DNA of 64,000 bases from Streptomyces blattellae (GCF_009709555.1 NZ_WJBG01000127.1:214642-278641); one strand, 5' to 3'. Positions 35,352-44,821 are shown, counted from the first letter of the stretch. Notes: generated by a model not told the origin, from the sequence alone. Numbers and translations are program-made.

Positions 35352-37019
35352 ATGAACCACCAGCAACTGCCCGCCTGGGCCGACCCGTCCGTATCCGCTG
35401 CAGAACTCGACCCGCAGGGCCTGTCCAGGCGCGGACTCCTGCGCCGCGCGGGCCTGTTCGGCGCCGCCTTCGCCCTCGGTTCGGCGGCCGTACCCGCGGC
35501 GGCGTCCTCGCGGCCCTTCGGCGGCGACGACCCGCGCCTCGCCTACCTCGTCGGCGACCATCACGTCCACTCCGTCTACAGCCACGACGCGAAGTACACC
35601 TTCTCGCAGCTGGCCACCGCGGCCGCCGAGTACGGCCTCGACTGGATGGTGTTCAACGAGCACTCCAACTTCGGGCACGCCTGGTACGGCGCCAAGATGG
35701 AGCACGAGGAGATCCTCAAGGCCCGCACCGAGAACCCCCGCCAGCTGATCTTCCAGGGCCTGGAGTGGTACATCCCGGCCGCCGAGCACTGCACGATCTT
35801 CGCCGCTCCCGGCCCCCACGAGGTCGACGTCCTCACCCAGTTCGAGCTGGCGTACGACGGCAAGCTGCTGGGCTACACGGACGGCGCCCCGGGCAACCCG
35901 AACACGGCCCGCAACGAGGCTCACGCGGTCAAGGCCATCCAGTGGCTCGCCGAACAGCGCCGCACCGGATACATCGACGACGTCCTCGTCTTCGCGAACC
36001 ACCCGATGCGGCTGGGCATCGACTCCCCGCACGAGATGCGCAACTGGCGGGACGCGGCCCCCGAGATCATGATCGGCATGGAGGGCGCACCCGGCGCGCA
36101 GGGCGGCGGCATCCCAGGCTGGGAGGGCCCCGACTCGCAGCGCGGCGAGTACACCAACAAGCCGTCGGCGGACTCCTGGGCCGGCTACCCGGAGGACACG
36201 TACGTGCTGTACGGCGGTTTCGACTGGATGACGGCGACGGTCGGCGGCATGTGGGACGCGATGCTCGCCGAGGGCAAGCTGTTCACCATCACCACCAACT
36301 CCGACGTACACCGGGTCGTCTTCGACACCTGGAAGAACGGCGACTGGCTGCCCGGTCAGAACTTCGACAACACCGGCAAGATCCCCGACCCGGTGAACAC
36401 CGACTCCCCGCAACCCGGCGGCGACTTCTGGCCCGGCCAGTTCAGCCGCACCCACGTCGGCGTCACCCGCTACGGCTACCGCTCCGTGATGGCCGGCCTG
36501 CGCGCGGGCCGGGTCTGGCTCGACCACGGGCATCTGCTCGACGGGCTCGACGTCCGACTGAAGCGGGACTGCGACCACGGTCCCGGTGTGACGCTGGGCG
36601 GCCGGCTGCGCGTCCGCAAGGGCGAGAAACTCACGCTGAACGTCACCGTGACCACCACCTCACGCCCCAACACGCAGGGCATCCTGCCCGAGTTGAAGCA
36701 CGTGGACCTGATCCGGGGCGCGGTGCGCGGCCCGGTGGCCGACCGGGACACCTGGAAGGCACCCGACACCAAGGTCGTTCAGTCGAAGGACGTGAGCGGC
36801 AGGAAGGGCACCTACACCCTGCGCATCCCGCTCACCGCCGACGACGAGTCCTTCTACGTCCGGCTGCGCGGCAGCGACGGCAACCGGAACGGCGCCGGAT
36901 ACCTGGGCGCCTCCATCGACCCGCACGGGCCGATCCCGCACGAGCCGGGGAACGGTGACCCGTGGGCGGATACATGGTTCTATTCCAACCCGGTGTTCGT
37001 CGACGTGGAGGGTGCCTGA
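35352..37019 (+). CDS. CehA/McbA-like PHP-domain metallohydrolase, Tat-exported
   Basis: 555 aa. Twin-arginine signal SRRGLLRRAGLFGAAFALGS (~26-45). The PHP fold starts LVGDHHVHSVYSHDAKYTFS (HxH metal pair), with later metal-site candidates FNEHSNF and FANHPMRLG, and TTNSDVH near residue 320. The C-terminal ~130 residues are beta-rich. The family hydrolyses phosphoesters or carbaryl-like esters. It ends in TGA overlapping the next ATG. With the upstream phosphoesterase it forms an exported hydrolase group. Confidence 0.82.
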   Translation: MNHQQLPAWADPSVSAAELDPQGLSRRGLLRRAGLFGAAFALGSAAVPAAASSRPFGGDDPRLAYLVGDHHVHSVYSHDAKYTFSQLATAAAEYGLDWMVFNEHSNFGHAWYGAKMEHEEILKARTENPRQLIFQGLEWYIPAAEHCTIFAAPGPHEVDVLTQFELAYDGKLLGYTDGAPGNPNTARNEAHAVKAIQWLAEQRRTGYIDDVLVFANHPMRLGIDSPHEMRNWRDAAPEIMIGMEGAPGAQGGGIPGWEGPDSQRGEYTNKPSADSWAGYPEDTYVLYGGFDWMTATVGGMWDAMLAEGKLFTITTNSDVHRVVFDTWKNGDWLPGQNFDNTGKIPDPVNTDSPQPGGDFWPGQFSRTHVGVTRYGYRSVMAGLRAGRVWLDHGHLLDGLDVRLKRDCDHGPGVTLGGRLRVRKGEKLTLNVTVTTTSRPNTQGILPELKHVDLIRGAVRGPVADRDTWKAPDTKVVQSKDVSGRKGTYTLRIPLTADDESFYVRLRGSDGNRNGAGYLGASIDPHGPIPHEPGNGDPWADTWFYSNPVFVDVEGA

Positions 37020-37864
37020 TGAAACGTCAACTTGTGTCCCTGGCTGCCTTACTCGCCTTGGCGCTGGGCGCGGGCACCGCCTCCGCCGCCGGTGACCGGC
37101 GCTGGGAGGAGACCAGCACGGCGCACACCGGCACCCTGGGCGGGGGCCAGGGCCTCGCGAGCCGGGCCGACGGCTCGCTGCTGTACCGGGGGCTCGCGGA
37201 CATCCCGCTGGACCTGCGTATCAGGGGCTGGAACCACATCGGCGACCCGGACATCGCGAACGGCTACACCTTCGACGCCTATCAGGGCCCGGACACGGCC
37301 ACGTCCAAGATGTTCGCGGTGACGACCCCCGCCGGGAAGCGCTACGAGTACGTCCACCAGCTCGACGCGGGCGAGAAGCTGAACAACTCGTTCGCGACGG
37401 TCTCGCCCGACGGGCAGTGGCTGGTGTCGGGCGAGTGGGGCGACCAGAACCGGCTCCAGGTCTTCCCCGCTCCGCTGCTCAACCCGTCCACCCCGCAGAC
37501 AGGCGGTGACTTGAAGGAGGCCGGGCAGATCACCCTGGACAAGCCGGTGCGCGACATCCAGGGCTGCGACTTCGTCACGGACACCCGCCTGGTGTGCGCC
37601 TCGGACGACGCCACCGGCACCCTCTTCCCTGAGAGCCGCCCGCTCCTCCAGGTCGACCTGGACCGCAAGCTCGACGGCCGGCCGGTCACCGGCGCGGTCA
37701 AGAGCCTGTTCGCGCTACCGCAGCGCAGCGTGTGCACCGGCGCCTTCGAGACGGAGGGCGTCGACTACGACGTGCGCGGCGGCACCCTGCGCGCCCAGGT
37801 GATCCAGCCCGGCATCTGCGCGCTGTCGACGACCGTGTACTCGTACCGGCAGGTCACGGACTGA
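37019..37864 (+). CDS. Secreted hypothetical protein
   Basis: 281 aa with a Sec signal peptide (KRQLVSLAALLALALGAGTASA). The mature part has short beta motifs such as FATVSPDGQWLVSGEWG, suggestive of WD40/YVTN-like propeller blades, and DIQGCDFVTDTRLVCAS. A possible disulfide pair sits near the C-terminus (SVCTGAF, PGICALS). Start overlaps the stop of the PHP gene. Function unknown; probably a secreted companion of the two hydrolases. Confidence 0.7.
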   Translation: MKRQLVSLAALLALALGAGTASAAGDRRWEETSTAHTGTLGGGQGLASRADGSLLYRGLADIPLDLRIRGWNHIGDPDIANGYTFDAYQGPDTATSKMFAVTTPAGKRYEYVHQLDAGEKLNNSFATVSPDGQWLVSGEWGDQNRLQVFPAPLLNPSTPQTGGDLKEAGQITLDKPVRDIQGCDFVTDTRLVCASDDATGTLFPESRPLLQVDLDRKLDGRPVTGAVKSLFALPQRSVCTGAFETEGVDYDVRGGTLRAQVIQPGICALSTTVYSYRQVTD

Positions 37865-37890
37865 TCGAGCCCGGGTCGTCGTGCCTCGCG

Positions 37891-39666
37891 TCAGTCGAGT
37901 GTCCTGCTCGCCGTGTACGTCACCTCGTGGTCCTTGTGGTGTGCGGTGCCCCGGCAGGTGAGGGTCGTGACCGCGGCGACCCGGGTGCGGGTGACCTGCC
38001 AGCGGGCGGTGAGGTGTTCGCCCGGGTGCAGGCGGGCCGCGGAGACCGCGTCCAGCGCGTGTGTCCGCCAGCCGCTCGGCGTGTGCAGGGTGAGCCGGGG
38101 GGCGGTCCAGGGCCGGGCGGAGCCGTTTGCGAAGGTGGCGGTGACGGTGAACTCCTGGCCCTGGCCGGTGACTTGGAGCCTGACACCGAAAGGCCTGCGC
38201 GGGTACACCGGCGCCCATGACTCACGCATCAGCTTCACCAGCTCCTCCGCCTGGGCGGGCCGCGCGGCGGCGAGGTCGTGCAGTTCGCCGGGGTCCCTGG
38301 CCAGGTCGTACAGCTCTACGTCCCACTGGTCGTCCGGGGCCCGCCGGTTACGCCCGGGTGCGAACCGCACGGCCTTCAGGTCGCCGCGTCGCAGCGCCTC
38401 CGCGAGACGGCGGCCCCGCCCGAGGTCGTAGGCGTCGGAACGCGGGGTGATGCCGGCGTGGTTGCGGTAGAAGTACAGGCTGTCGTGGTGGGGCGCGTCC
38501 GTGGAGCCGCGCAGCAGCGGGGCGAGGGAGAGGCCGTCGACGTCGGTCGGGGCGGGTGCGCCCGCGAGGTCGGCGAGGGTGGGCAGCAGGTCGGTGAGCG
38601 GGGTGGGGCGGTCCGTGGTGCCGGACCGTACACGCTGCGGGGACCAGGCGATGAGGGGGACGCGGATGCCGCCCTCGTAAAGGTTCCGCTTGATGCCGCG
38701 CAGGGGGCCGTTGCCGTCGAAGAGTCCGGGGTCGGTGCCGCCCTCTTCGTGCGGGCCGTTGTCGCTGGTGACGAGGACGATGGTGCGGTCGGCGATGCCG
38801 AGTTCGGTGAGCCGGTCGGTGACGTTGCCGACAAGGGTGTCGAAGGTGGTGATTTGGGCGGCGTGCCGCTTGTTGGGGCCGGTCCAGGGCCGGTCGGCGT
38901 ACTGGCCGACATCCGGTGCCTTGCTGGGCGCGTGCGGCACGGTCGGGGCGAGGTAGAGCAGGAACGGCTGGTGCTGGTGGGCGTTGAGGTAGCTGAGCGC
39001 GCGTTCCTGGATCAGGTCGGGGGCGTAGACCTTGCGGGCACCGCCCTTGTTCTCGGGGATCTCCTGCCGGGTGCCGTTGTGCCACAGGTAGTCGGGGAAG
39101 TAGTCGTGGGCGCGGCCGTGGCCGATGTAGCCGTAGAACTCCTCGAAACCACGGGAGTTGGGGTGGCTCGGCTGGTCGGGGGCCTCGGGTCCGAAGCCCC
39201 ACTTGCCGATGATGCCGGTGCGGTAGCCGAGCGCCCGCAGCGCCTCGGCGAAGGTGAAGTCCCGGTCGGTCAGGGCGCCTTGGCCGCCCGGCCCCCATGG
39301 ATTCTCCCGCACGGTCGAGTGTCCGCTGTGCAGCCCGGTGAGCAGCGAGCAGCGTGAGGGAGCGCACACCGGGGCGGCGGCGTAGGCCTCGGTGAAGCGC
39401 AGGCCCTCGGCGGCGAGGGCGTCCAGGCGTGGCGTGTGGATCAGCTTCTGGCCGTAGGAGCCGAGTTCGCCGTAGCCGAGGTCGTCGGCGAGGATCACCA
39501 CGAAGTTGAGCCGGCCCGACGCCGGGGTCTGCACGGCTTGCATGGCCGCGGCGGGCTTGTTGTGCTGCGCGGGCTGCGCCTCGTCGCCGGCCTCGCACGC
39601 GGTGGCCGCCGCGAGCGCGGCGGGCGCGGCGGCGGCCCCGGTGAGAAATCGGCGGCGGCTCGGCAT
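37891..39666 (-). CDS. Sulfatase (arylsulfatase-type, formylglycine-dependent)
   Basis: 591 aa. ATG with AGGAG 6 nt upstream. Tat-like lipoprotein signal: SRRRFLTGAAAAPAALAA then ATACEAG, with Cys24 as a possible lipidation site. The active-site sequence CAPSRCSLLTG holds C101, which is converted to formylglycine (CxPSR type). Metal ligands are in ILADDLGYG and LVTSDNGPHEEGG; HAPSKAP and GKWGFG are further family marks. A ~100-residue C-terminal beta domain follows (PFGVRLQVTGQGQEFTV). It desulfates exported glycans; combined with fucosidase, mannosidase and galactosidase this suggests sulfated glycan use. Confidence 0.9.
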   Translation of the reverse strand: MPSRRRFLTGAAAAPAALAAATACEAGDEAQPAQHNKPAAAMQAVQTPASGRLNFVVILADDLGYGELGSYGQKLIHTPRLDALAAEGLRFTEAYAAAPVCAPSRCSLLTGLHSGHSTVRENPWGPGGQGALTDRDFTFAEALRALGYRTGIIGKWGFGPEAPDQPSHPNSRGFEEFYGYIGHGRAHDYFPDYLWHNGTRQEIPENKGGARKVYAPDLIQERALSYLNAHQHQPFLLYLAPTVPHAPSKAPDVGQYADRPWTGPNKRHAAQITTFDTLVGNVTDRLTELGIADRTIVLVTSDNGPHEEGGTDPGLFDGNGPLRGIKRNLYEGGIRVPLIAWSPQRVRSGTTDRPTPLTDLLPTLADLAGAPAPTDVDGLSLAPLLRGSTDAPHHDSLYFYRNHAGITPRSDAYDLGRGRRLAEALRRGDLKAVRFAPGRNRRAPDDQWDVELYDLARDPGELHDLAAARPAQAEELVKLMRESWAPVYPRRPFGVRLQVTGQGQEFTVTATFANGSARPWTAPRLTLHTPSGWRTHALDAVSAARLHPGEHLTARWQVTRTRVAAVTTLTCRGTAHHKDHEVTYTASRTLD

Positions 39667-40106
39667 ACGGGACTCCTGTGGTGACGGCGAGTGCGGGCAG
39701 CTGCACCGATAGTGATCGCAACCCCCGGTCCAACACCATGCACACGCTGTGAACGCTCTGTTTCGATCATTGAGAGGCAATTGCCGGGCCGGAGGTTCCC
39801 CCTCAACGGCATGAGAATGATCACAAGCGGAAGAGCCGAACTCCCCCTCACCCGCGAGGCCCCGTCTGTTGAGCCGGCGCACCACTGGGCGCCGCGGCCA
39901 TGCGGTGCGCGTTTTTGGACCGGTACGCGGCCATTCATGGCATGAACTCCACAGGGACGCAAGGACGTTCGTGGTTTTACCTCTTGACGGCTGGAGTGAC
40001 CGGGAGCACATTGGCCACATTCTGAGAGCGCTCTCAAGCGCGTACTCAAGCGCGGCTCTCCAGAGCAACCCCGCACATCGACTCCGTACCCGAGAGGCCC
40101 CTCCCC
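39667..40106. other. Divergent promoter region of sulfatase and GH16 genes
   Basis: 440 bp, no gene. It contains TTGACG at 39984-39989 with a weak -10 (CACATT) 17 bp later, and the 14-bp palindrome at 40023-40036. Confidence 0.5.
40023..40036. promoter_or_regulatory. CebR/LacI-type operator TGAGAGCGCTCTCA
   Basis: A perfect 14-bp palindrome differing at two symmetric positions from the streptomycete CebR box TGGGAGCGCTCCCA. It lies 71 bp upstream of the GH16 start, just downstream of a TTGACG element, where a repressor would block transcription. Confidence 0.65.
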
Positions 40107-41489
40107 ATGAGTGAAACCTCCGGCACACCCCACAGACGGCGCCCCCTGCGGCGCGCACTCGTCGCCATCGTGAGCACCCTCGGTCTCGCGGCGGCCGCCA
40201 CCCCGTCCGCGCTCGCCGACGCCCCCACGCCGCCGTCAGGCTGGACGCAGGTCTTCGTGGACGACTTCAACGGCGCCGCGGGCACCGGCGTCAACACCGC
40301 CAACTGGCAGTACGCGACCGGCACCGGCTACCCCGGCGGCCCCGCCAACTGGGGCACCGGCGAGATCGAGACCATGACGTCCAGCACCGACAACGTGGCC
40401 CTGGACGGCAACGGCAACCTGCGCATCACCCCGCGCCGGGACGCCTCCGGCAACTGGACGTCCGGCCGGATCGAGACCAACCGCACCGACTTCCAGGCGC
40501 CGTCGGGCGGCACGCTGCGGGTGCAGTCGCGCATCCAGATGCCGAACGTCACCGGCGACGCGGCCCGCGGCTACTGGCCGGCGTTCTGGATGCTGGGCTC
40601 GCCCTACCGCGGCGACTACTGGAACTGGCCGAGCGTCGGCGAGCTGGACATCATGGAGAACGTCCAGGGGCTCAACACCGTGTGGTCGACGATGCACTGC
40701 GGTACGAGCCCCGGCGGGCCGTGCAACGAGACGACCGGTATCGGCGGTTCGCGGGCCTGCCCGGGCGCGACCTGCCAGGCCGGTTTCCACACGTACGCGA
40801 TGGAGTGGGACCGCTCGACGAGCCCGGAACAGATCCGGTTCTACGTCGACGACATCAACTACCACACCGTACGGGCCGATCAGGTCGACGCGACGACCTG
40901 GAGCAACGCCACCGACCACGGCTTCTTCGTCATCCTGAACGTGGCGATGGGCGGCGGGTTCGTGGACGCGTTCGGCGGCGGTCCGGACGCCGCGACCGTG
41001 CCGGGGCACTCGATGGTCGTCGACTATGTGCAGGTGCTGTCCAGTGGGGGCGGGACCACGCCTCCGCCGACGGGGAACCGTGACGCCTACAGTCCCATTC
41101 AGGCCGAGTCGTACGAAGGGCAGTCCGGCACGATGACCGAGTCCACGTCGGACTCGGGGGGCGGGCAGAACATCGGCGCGCTGGCCAACGGCGACTGGGC
41201 GCTCTACCGGGGCGTCAACTTCGGGTCCACCGCGGCGACCCAGTTCAATGCCCGGGTCGCGAGTGGGGCCGGGGGTGGCGTGAGCGGGCTGGTCGAGGTG
41301 CGGTTGGACAGCCGGAGCAACGCGCCGATCGGGAGCTTCGCCATCGGGAACACCGGGGGGTGGCAGGCCTGGCGGACCGTGCCGGCGAACATCAGCGGCG
41401 TGACGGGGACGCACGATGTGTATCTGACGTTCACCAGCGGGCAGCCGGCGGACTTCGTGAACGTGAACTGGTTCGACTTCGGGAGGTGA
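40107..41489 (+). CDS. Secreted GH16 beta-glucanase with CBM6
   Basis: 460 aa. Sec signal ~1-38 (RRALVAIVSTLGLAAAATPSALADA). GH16 catalytic domain ~45-310 with GELDIMENVQG (E179 nucleophile, E184 acid/base) and WPAFWMLG. Then a Thr/Pro/Gly linker (SSGGGTTPPPTGN) and a CBM6 module (YSPIQAESYEGQSG ... DWALYRGVNFG ... VNVNWFDFGR). Laminarinase-type endo-1,3-beta-glucanase is most likely. The promoter carries a CebR-like operator. Confidence 0.92.
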   Translation: MSETSGTPHRRRPLRRALVAIVSTLGLAAAATPSALADAPTPPSGWTQVFVDDFNGAAGTGVNTANWQYATGTGYPGGPANWGTGEIETMTSSTDNVALDGNGNLRITPRRDASGNWTSGRIETNRTDFQAPSGGTLRVQSRIQMPNVTGDAARGYWPAFWMLGSPYRGDYWNWPSVGELDIMENVQGLNTVWSTMHCGTSPGGPCNETTGIGGSRACPGATCQAGFHTYAMEWDRSTSPEQIRFYVDDINYHTVRADQVDATTWSNATDHGFFVILNVAMGGGFVDAFGGGPDAATVPGHSMVVDYVQVLSSGGGTTPPPTGNRDAYSPIQAESYEGQSGTMTESTSDSGGGQNIGALANGDWALYRGVNFGSTAATQFNARVASGAGGGVSGLVEVRLDSRSNAPIGSFAIGNTGGWQAWRTVPANISGVTGTHDVYLTFTSGQPADFVNVNWFDFGR

Positions 41490-41578
41490 GTCGAGAGCTG
41501 GTGTTTCACGCCGGCCCGCGTCGAGAGGCTGACGACGCGCTGTGTTGAATGGCTCGGTCGCCCCCGGGAGCGCTGAAA

Positions 41579-41646
41579 GCCTGTGTCGACAACCCGAACG
41601 TGCTCAGCGCTTCGCGCCGCTGTGCGTTCGGGTTCTCGACACAGGC
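41579..41646. terminator. 22-bp inverted repeat between convergent genes
   Basis: Arms 41579-41600 and 41625-41646 pair at 21 of 22 positions (outer ends GCCTGTGTCGA / TCGACACAGGC), with a 24-nt loop. It sits between the GH16 and AraC genes. An unusually long terminator-like hairpin. Confidence 0.65.
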
Positions 41647-41678
41647 ACGCCCCCTGCGGCTCCCTCGCGGCGGGCGGG

Positions 41679-42599
41679 TCACCGGGGTCGGTCGCGTAGC
41701 TCCGCCCGGAATGCCGCCGGGGTCAGGTCTGTGTGCTGGTGAAAGAACTTGGAGAAGTTGGCGGCGTCGGGGAAACCGATGGCGGCGCCGATGCGGCCGA
41801 TGGGCATGTCGGTGTGGGCCAGCAGACGCTTGGCCTCCAGGATGACGCGTTTGCCGATGAAGCCCTTGGGGGTTTCGCCGGTGGCGGCGCGGACCGCGCG
41901 GACGAGGGTGCGGCGGGAGTAGCCGAGGGCGTCGGCGTAGGCGCTGACGCTGTGGTTGGTGGCGAAGCCCTTCTCGACCGCGTCCCGGAAGAGGGTGAAG
42001 GTGGTGTCGGCCTGCTGTCGCTCGGCCTCCGCTGAGCTGGTCGCGAGATGGGCCAGGCGCAGCAGGAACGCGGTGAGCGAGTGGCGCAGTACCGAGGTGT
42101 GCAGGCTCAGGGGGAGGGTGGCCGTGTCCTCGTACTCGCGTCGCAGGTGGTCCAGGGCCGCCTGGAGGCCGGTGCGTTGTGCCTCGTCGGGGTGGAGCAG
42201 GGGCGGCAGGTCGTAGCGGTAGAGGCCGGTGGCGGCCACGGTGGCGCGGGGCAGGAAACCGGGCTGCATGGTGAGGACGGTCCCGCGGTACTCGCTCGTG
42301 CGGGGGAAGCGGTGGACCTGGCCGGGGCGGATCCAGAGGATGTCGCCGGCCGTCGCCTCGTACTCGGCGAAGTCGATCATGTGGTGCACGGGGCCCGCGG
42401 TGAAGAGCATCACCACGTGGAAGTCGATGCGGTGCACGCGGTCCAGCGGGGCGTCGGCGGCGTGCCAGGTTCGGCCGGTGCCCAGCGGGCCGACCTGCAT
42501 CCCGACACCGGACACGCTCAGCTCGACCGGGAAAGGGAACGTTCTGATGCCGTCTCCGCTGCCGTCACCGTCCCCGGCTTGGATGGTTGTGTCCGCCAT
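41679..42599 (-). CDS. AraC family transcriptional regulator
   Basis: 306 aa. The ATG at 42599 is chosen although its RBS is weak; an in-frame GTG lies 13 codons upstream. N-terminal cupin-like sensor (ILWIRPGQVHRFPRTSEYRG, HMIDF) and C-terminal double HTH (SVSAYADALGYSRRTLVRAVRAATGET, then MPIGRIGAAIGFPDAANFSKFF). It is divergent from the pentose-phosphate operon across 146 bp that hold a perfect palindrome, but whether it controls that operon is unknown. Confidence 0.88.
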   Translation of the reverse strand: MADTTIQAGDGDGSGDGIRTFPFPVELSVSGVGMQVGPLGTGRTWHAADAPLDRVHRIDFHVVMLFTAGPVHHMIDFAEYEATAGDILWIRPGQVHRFPRTSEYRGTVLTMQPGFLPRATVAATGLYRYDLPPLLHPDEAQRTGLQAALDHLRREYEDTATLPLSLHTSVLRHSLTAFLLRLAHLATSSAEAERQQADTTFTLFRDAVEKGFATNHSVSAYADALGYSRRTLVRAVRAATGETPKGFIGKRVILEAKRLLAHTDMPIGRIGAAIGFPDAANFSKFFHQHTDLTPAAFRAELRDRPR

Positions 42600-42678
42600 G
42601 TCGTGCTCGCGCCGCCCCTGCCCCGGTGTCCTGTGTCCCACTTTCACCACAGGCTGACACACGATGACCTTTCCTCTC

Positions 42679-42693
42679 AAAAGTCAGACTTTT
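42679..42693. promoter_or_regulatory. Palindrome AAAAGTCAGACTTTT in the AraC/tkt promoter
   Basis: Perfect 7-bp arms around one central base, AT-rich in a GC-rich genome, 53 bp before the tkt start. AraC proteins usually bind direct repeats, so another regulator may use it. Confidence 0.5.
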
Positions 42694-42745
42694 AGTTTTG
42701 AAGGTGTTCCGCTGGTCACCCCCTTTCCGTGAGGACTTCTTGAAG

Positions 42746-44821
42746 ATGAGCGCGCAGACCTCAGGCCGTCTTGAGTGGACCGAGCTCGACCGGCGTGCCG
42801 TCGACACCGCCCGTGTTCTGGCGGCCGATGCCGTACAGAAGGCCGGGAACGGCCATCCCGGCACCGCGATGAGCCTCGCTCCGGCCGCGTACACGATCTT
42901 TCAGAAGATGATGCGTCATGACCCGGCCGATCCCGAGTGGAGCGGGCGGGACCGGTTCGTGCTGTCCCCCGGGCACACCTCGCTCACCCTGTACACCCAG
43001 CTCTTCCTCGCCGGGTACGAGCTGCAGCTCGCTGACCTGAAGGCGTTCCGGACCCATGGGTCGAAGACGCCGGGGCATCCCGAGTACGGGCACACGGCGG
43101 GCGTGGAGACCACGACCGGTCCGCTCGGGCAGGGCGTCGCCAACGCCGTCGGGATGGCGATGGCCGCCCGGTACGAGCGCGGCCTGTTCGATCCGGAGGC
43201 GCCGGAGGGCGAGTCGCCGTTCGACCACACCATCTGGGCGATCGTCTCCGACGGCGACCTGGAGGAGGGGATCTCCGCGGAGGCCTCCTCACTGGCGGGG
43301 CACCAGAAGCTCGGCAATCTGGTCTTCCTCTACGACGACAACCACATCTCCATCGAGGGCGACACCGCGACCGCCTTCTCCGAGGACGTGCTGAAGCGGT
43401 ACGAGGCCTACGGCTGGCACACCCAGCGCATCGAGCCCGCCGCCGACGGCGACATCGATGTCCAGGCGCTCCATACGGCGCTGAAGGCCGCGCAGGCCGA
43501 GACCGGGCGCCCCTCGGTCATCGCGATGCGCACGATCATCGCCTGGCCTGCGCCGAACGCGCAGAACACCGAGGCCGCGCACGGCTCGGCGCTCGGTGCC
43601 GACGAGGTCGCCGCCACCAAGGCCGTCCTCGGCTTCGACCCGGAGCAGACCTTCGAGGTCGCGGGCGACGTCCTCGCCCACACCCGGGCCGCCCTCGACC
43701 GGGGCGCCGAAGCGCACGCCGCCTGGGACAAGCGGATCAGCGAGTGGCGTGCCGCCTCGCCCGAGCGCGCCCGGCTCTTCGACCGGGTCGTGGCCGGTCA
43801 GCTGCCCGAGGGCTGGGAGGCCGCGCTCCCCGTCTTCGAGGAGGGCAAGGCCCTGGCCACCCGCGCCGCCTCCGGCAAGATCCTCCAGGCGCTGGGTGCG
43901 GTCATTCCCGAGCTGTGGGGCGGCTCGGCCGACCTGGCCGGTTCCAACAACACCACCATCGACAAGACGTCGTCCTTCCTGCCGCAGGGCAACCCGCTGC
44001 CGGAGGCCGACCCGTACGGCCGTACCGTTCACTTCGGCATCCGCGAGCACGCCATGGCCGCGGCGATGAACGGCATCGCGCTGCACGGCAACACCCGCGT
44101 CTACGGCGGCACCTTCCTGGTGTTCTCCGACTACATGCGCAACGCCGTACGCCTGTCGGCCCTGATGCAGCTGCCGGTGACGTACGTGTGGACGCACGAC
44201 TCCATCGGGCTCGGCGAGGACGGTCCGACGCATCAGCCGGTCGAGCATCTGGCCTCGCTGCGGGCGATTCCCGGCCTGAACATCGTCCGGCCGGCCGACG
44301 CCAACGAGACCGCCGTCGCCTGGGCCGGGATCCTCCAGCGGCACGCCACCGACCCGGCGCCGCACGGCCTCGCCCTCACCCGTCAGGGCGTGCCGACGTA
44401 CTCGCGCAACGAGGACGCGGCGAAGGGCGGTTACGTCCTGCGCGAGTCCTTCACCCCCACTCCTGAGGTGATCCTCATCGCCACCGGCTCCGAGGTCCAG
44501 CTCGCGGTCGCCGCACGCGAGGAACTGGAGGCGGAAGGTGTGGGCACCCGGGTGGTGTCGATGCCGTCCGTGGAGTGGTTCGAGGAGCAGCCCCGTGAGT
44601 ACCGCGAGAGCGTCCTGCCGCCGTCCGTGAAGGCGCGTGTCGCCGTCGAGGCCGGGGTGGGTCTGACGTGGTACCGCTTCGTGGGGGACGCGGGACGCAT
44701 CGTCTCGCTGGAGCACTTCGGCGCCTCCGCCGACGCCAGGACCCTGTTCGCCGAATACGGCTTCACCGCCGAGAACGTCGCCGCCGCGGCCCGGGCCTCC
44801 CTCGCTGCCGCGCGTGCCTGA
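42746..44821 (+). CDS. tkt: Transketolase
   Basis: 691 aa. ATG with GAGGA 9 nt upstream. Thiamine-diphosphate enzyme of the non-oxidative pentose phosphate pathway. Motifs are KAGNGHPGTAMSLAPAAY, GPLGQGVANAVGMA, SDGDLEEGISAEASSLAGH ... NHISIEGDT (TPP/metal GDG...N) and the pyrimidine-domain FGIREHAMAAAMNGIALHG. First gene of the six-gene tkt-tal-zwf-opcA-pgi-gnd operon, separated from tal by 27 bp. Confidence 0.95.
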   Translation: MSAQTSGRLEWTELDRRAVDTARVLAADAVQKAGNGHPGTAMSLAPAAYTIFQKMMRHDPADPEWSGRDRFVLSPGHTSLTLYTQLFLAGYELQLADLKAFRTHGSKTPGHPEYGHTAGVETTTGPLGQGVANAVGMAMAARYERGLFDPEAPEGESPFDHTIWAIVSDGDLEEGISAEASSLAGHQKLGNLVFLYDDNHISIEGDTATAFSEDVLKRYEAYGWHTQRIEPAADGDIDVQALHTALKAAQAETGRPSVIAMRTIIAWPAPNAQNTEAAHGSALGADEVAATKAVLGFDPEQTFEVAGDVLAHTRAALDRGAEAHAAWDKRISEWRAASPERARLFDRVVAGQLPEGWEAALPVFEEGKALATRAASGKILQALGAVIPELWGGSADLAGSNNTTIDKTSSFLPQGNPLPEADPYGRTVHFGIREHAMAAAMNGIALHGNTRVYGGTFLVFSDYMRNAVRLSALMQLPVTYVWTHDSIGLGEDGPTHQPVEHLASLRAIPGLNIVRPADANETAVAWAGILQRHATDPAPHGLALTRQGVPTYSRNEDAAKGGYVLRESFTPTPEVILIATGSEVQLAVAAREELEAEGVGTRVVSMPSVEWFEEQPREYRESVLPPSVKARVAVEAGVGLTWYRFVGDAGRIVSLEHFGASADARTLFAEYGFTAENVAAAARASLAAARA

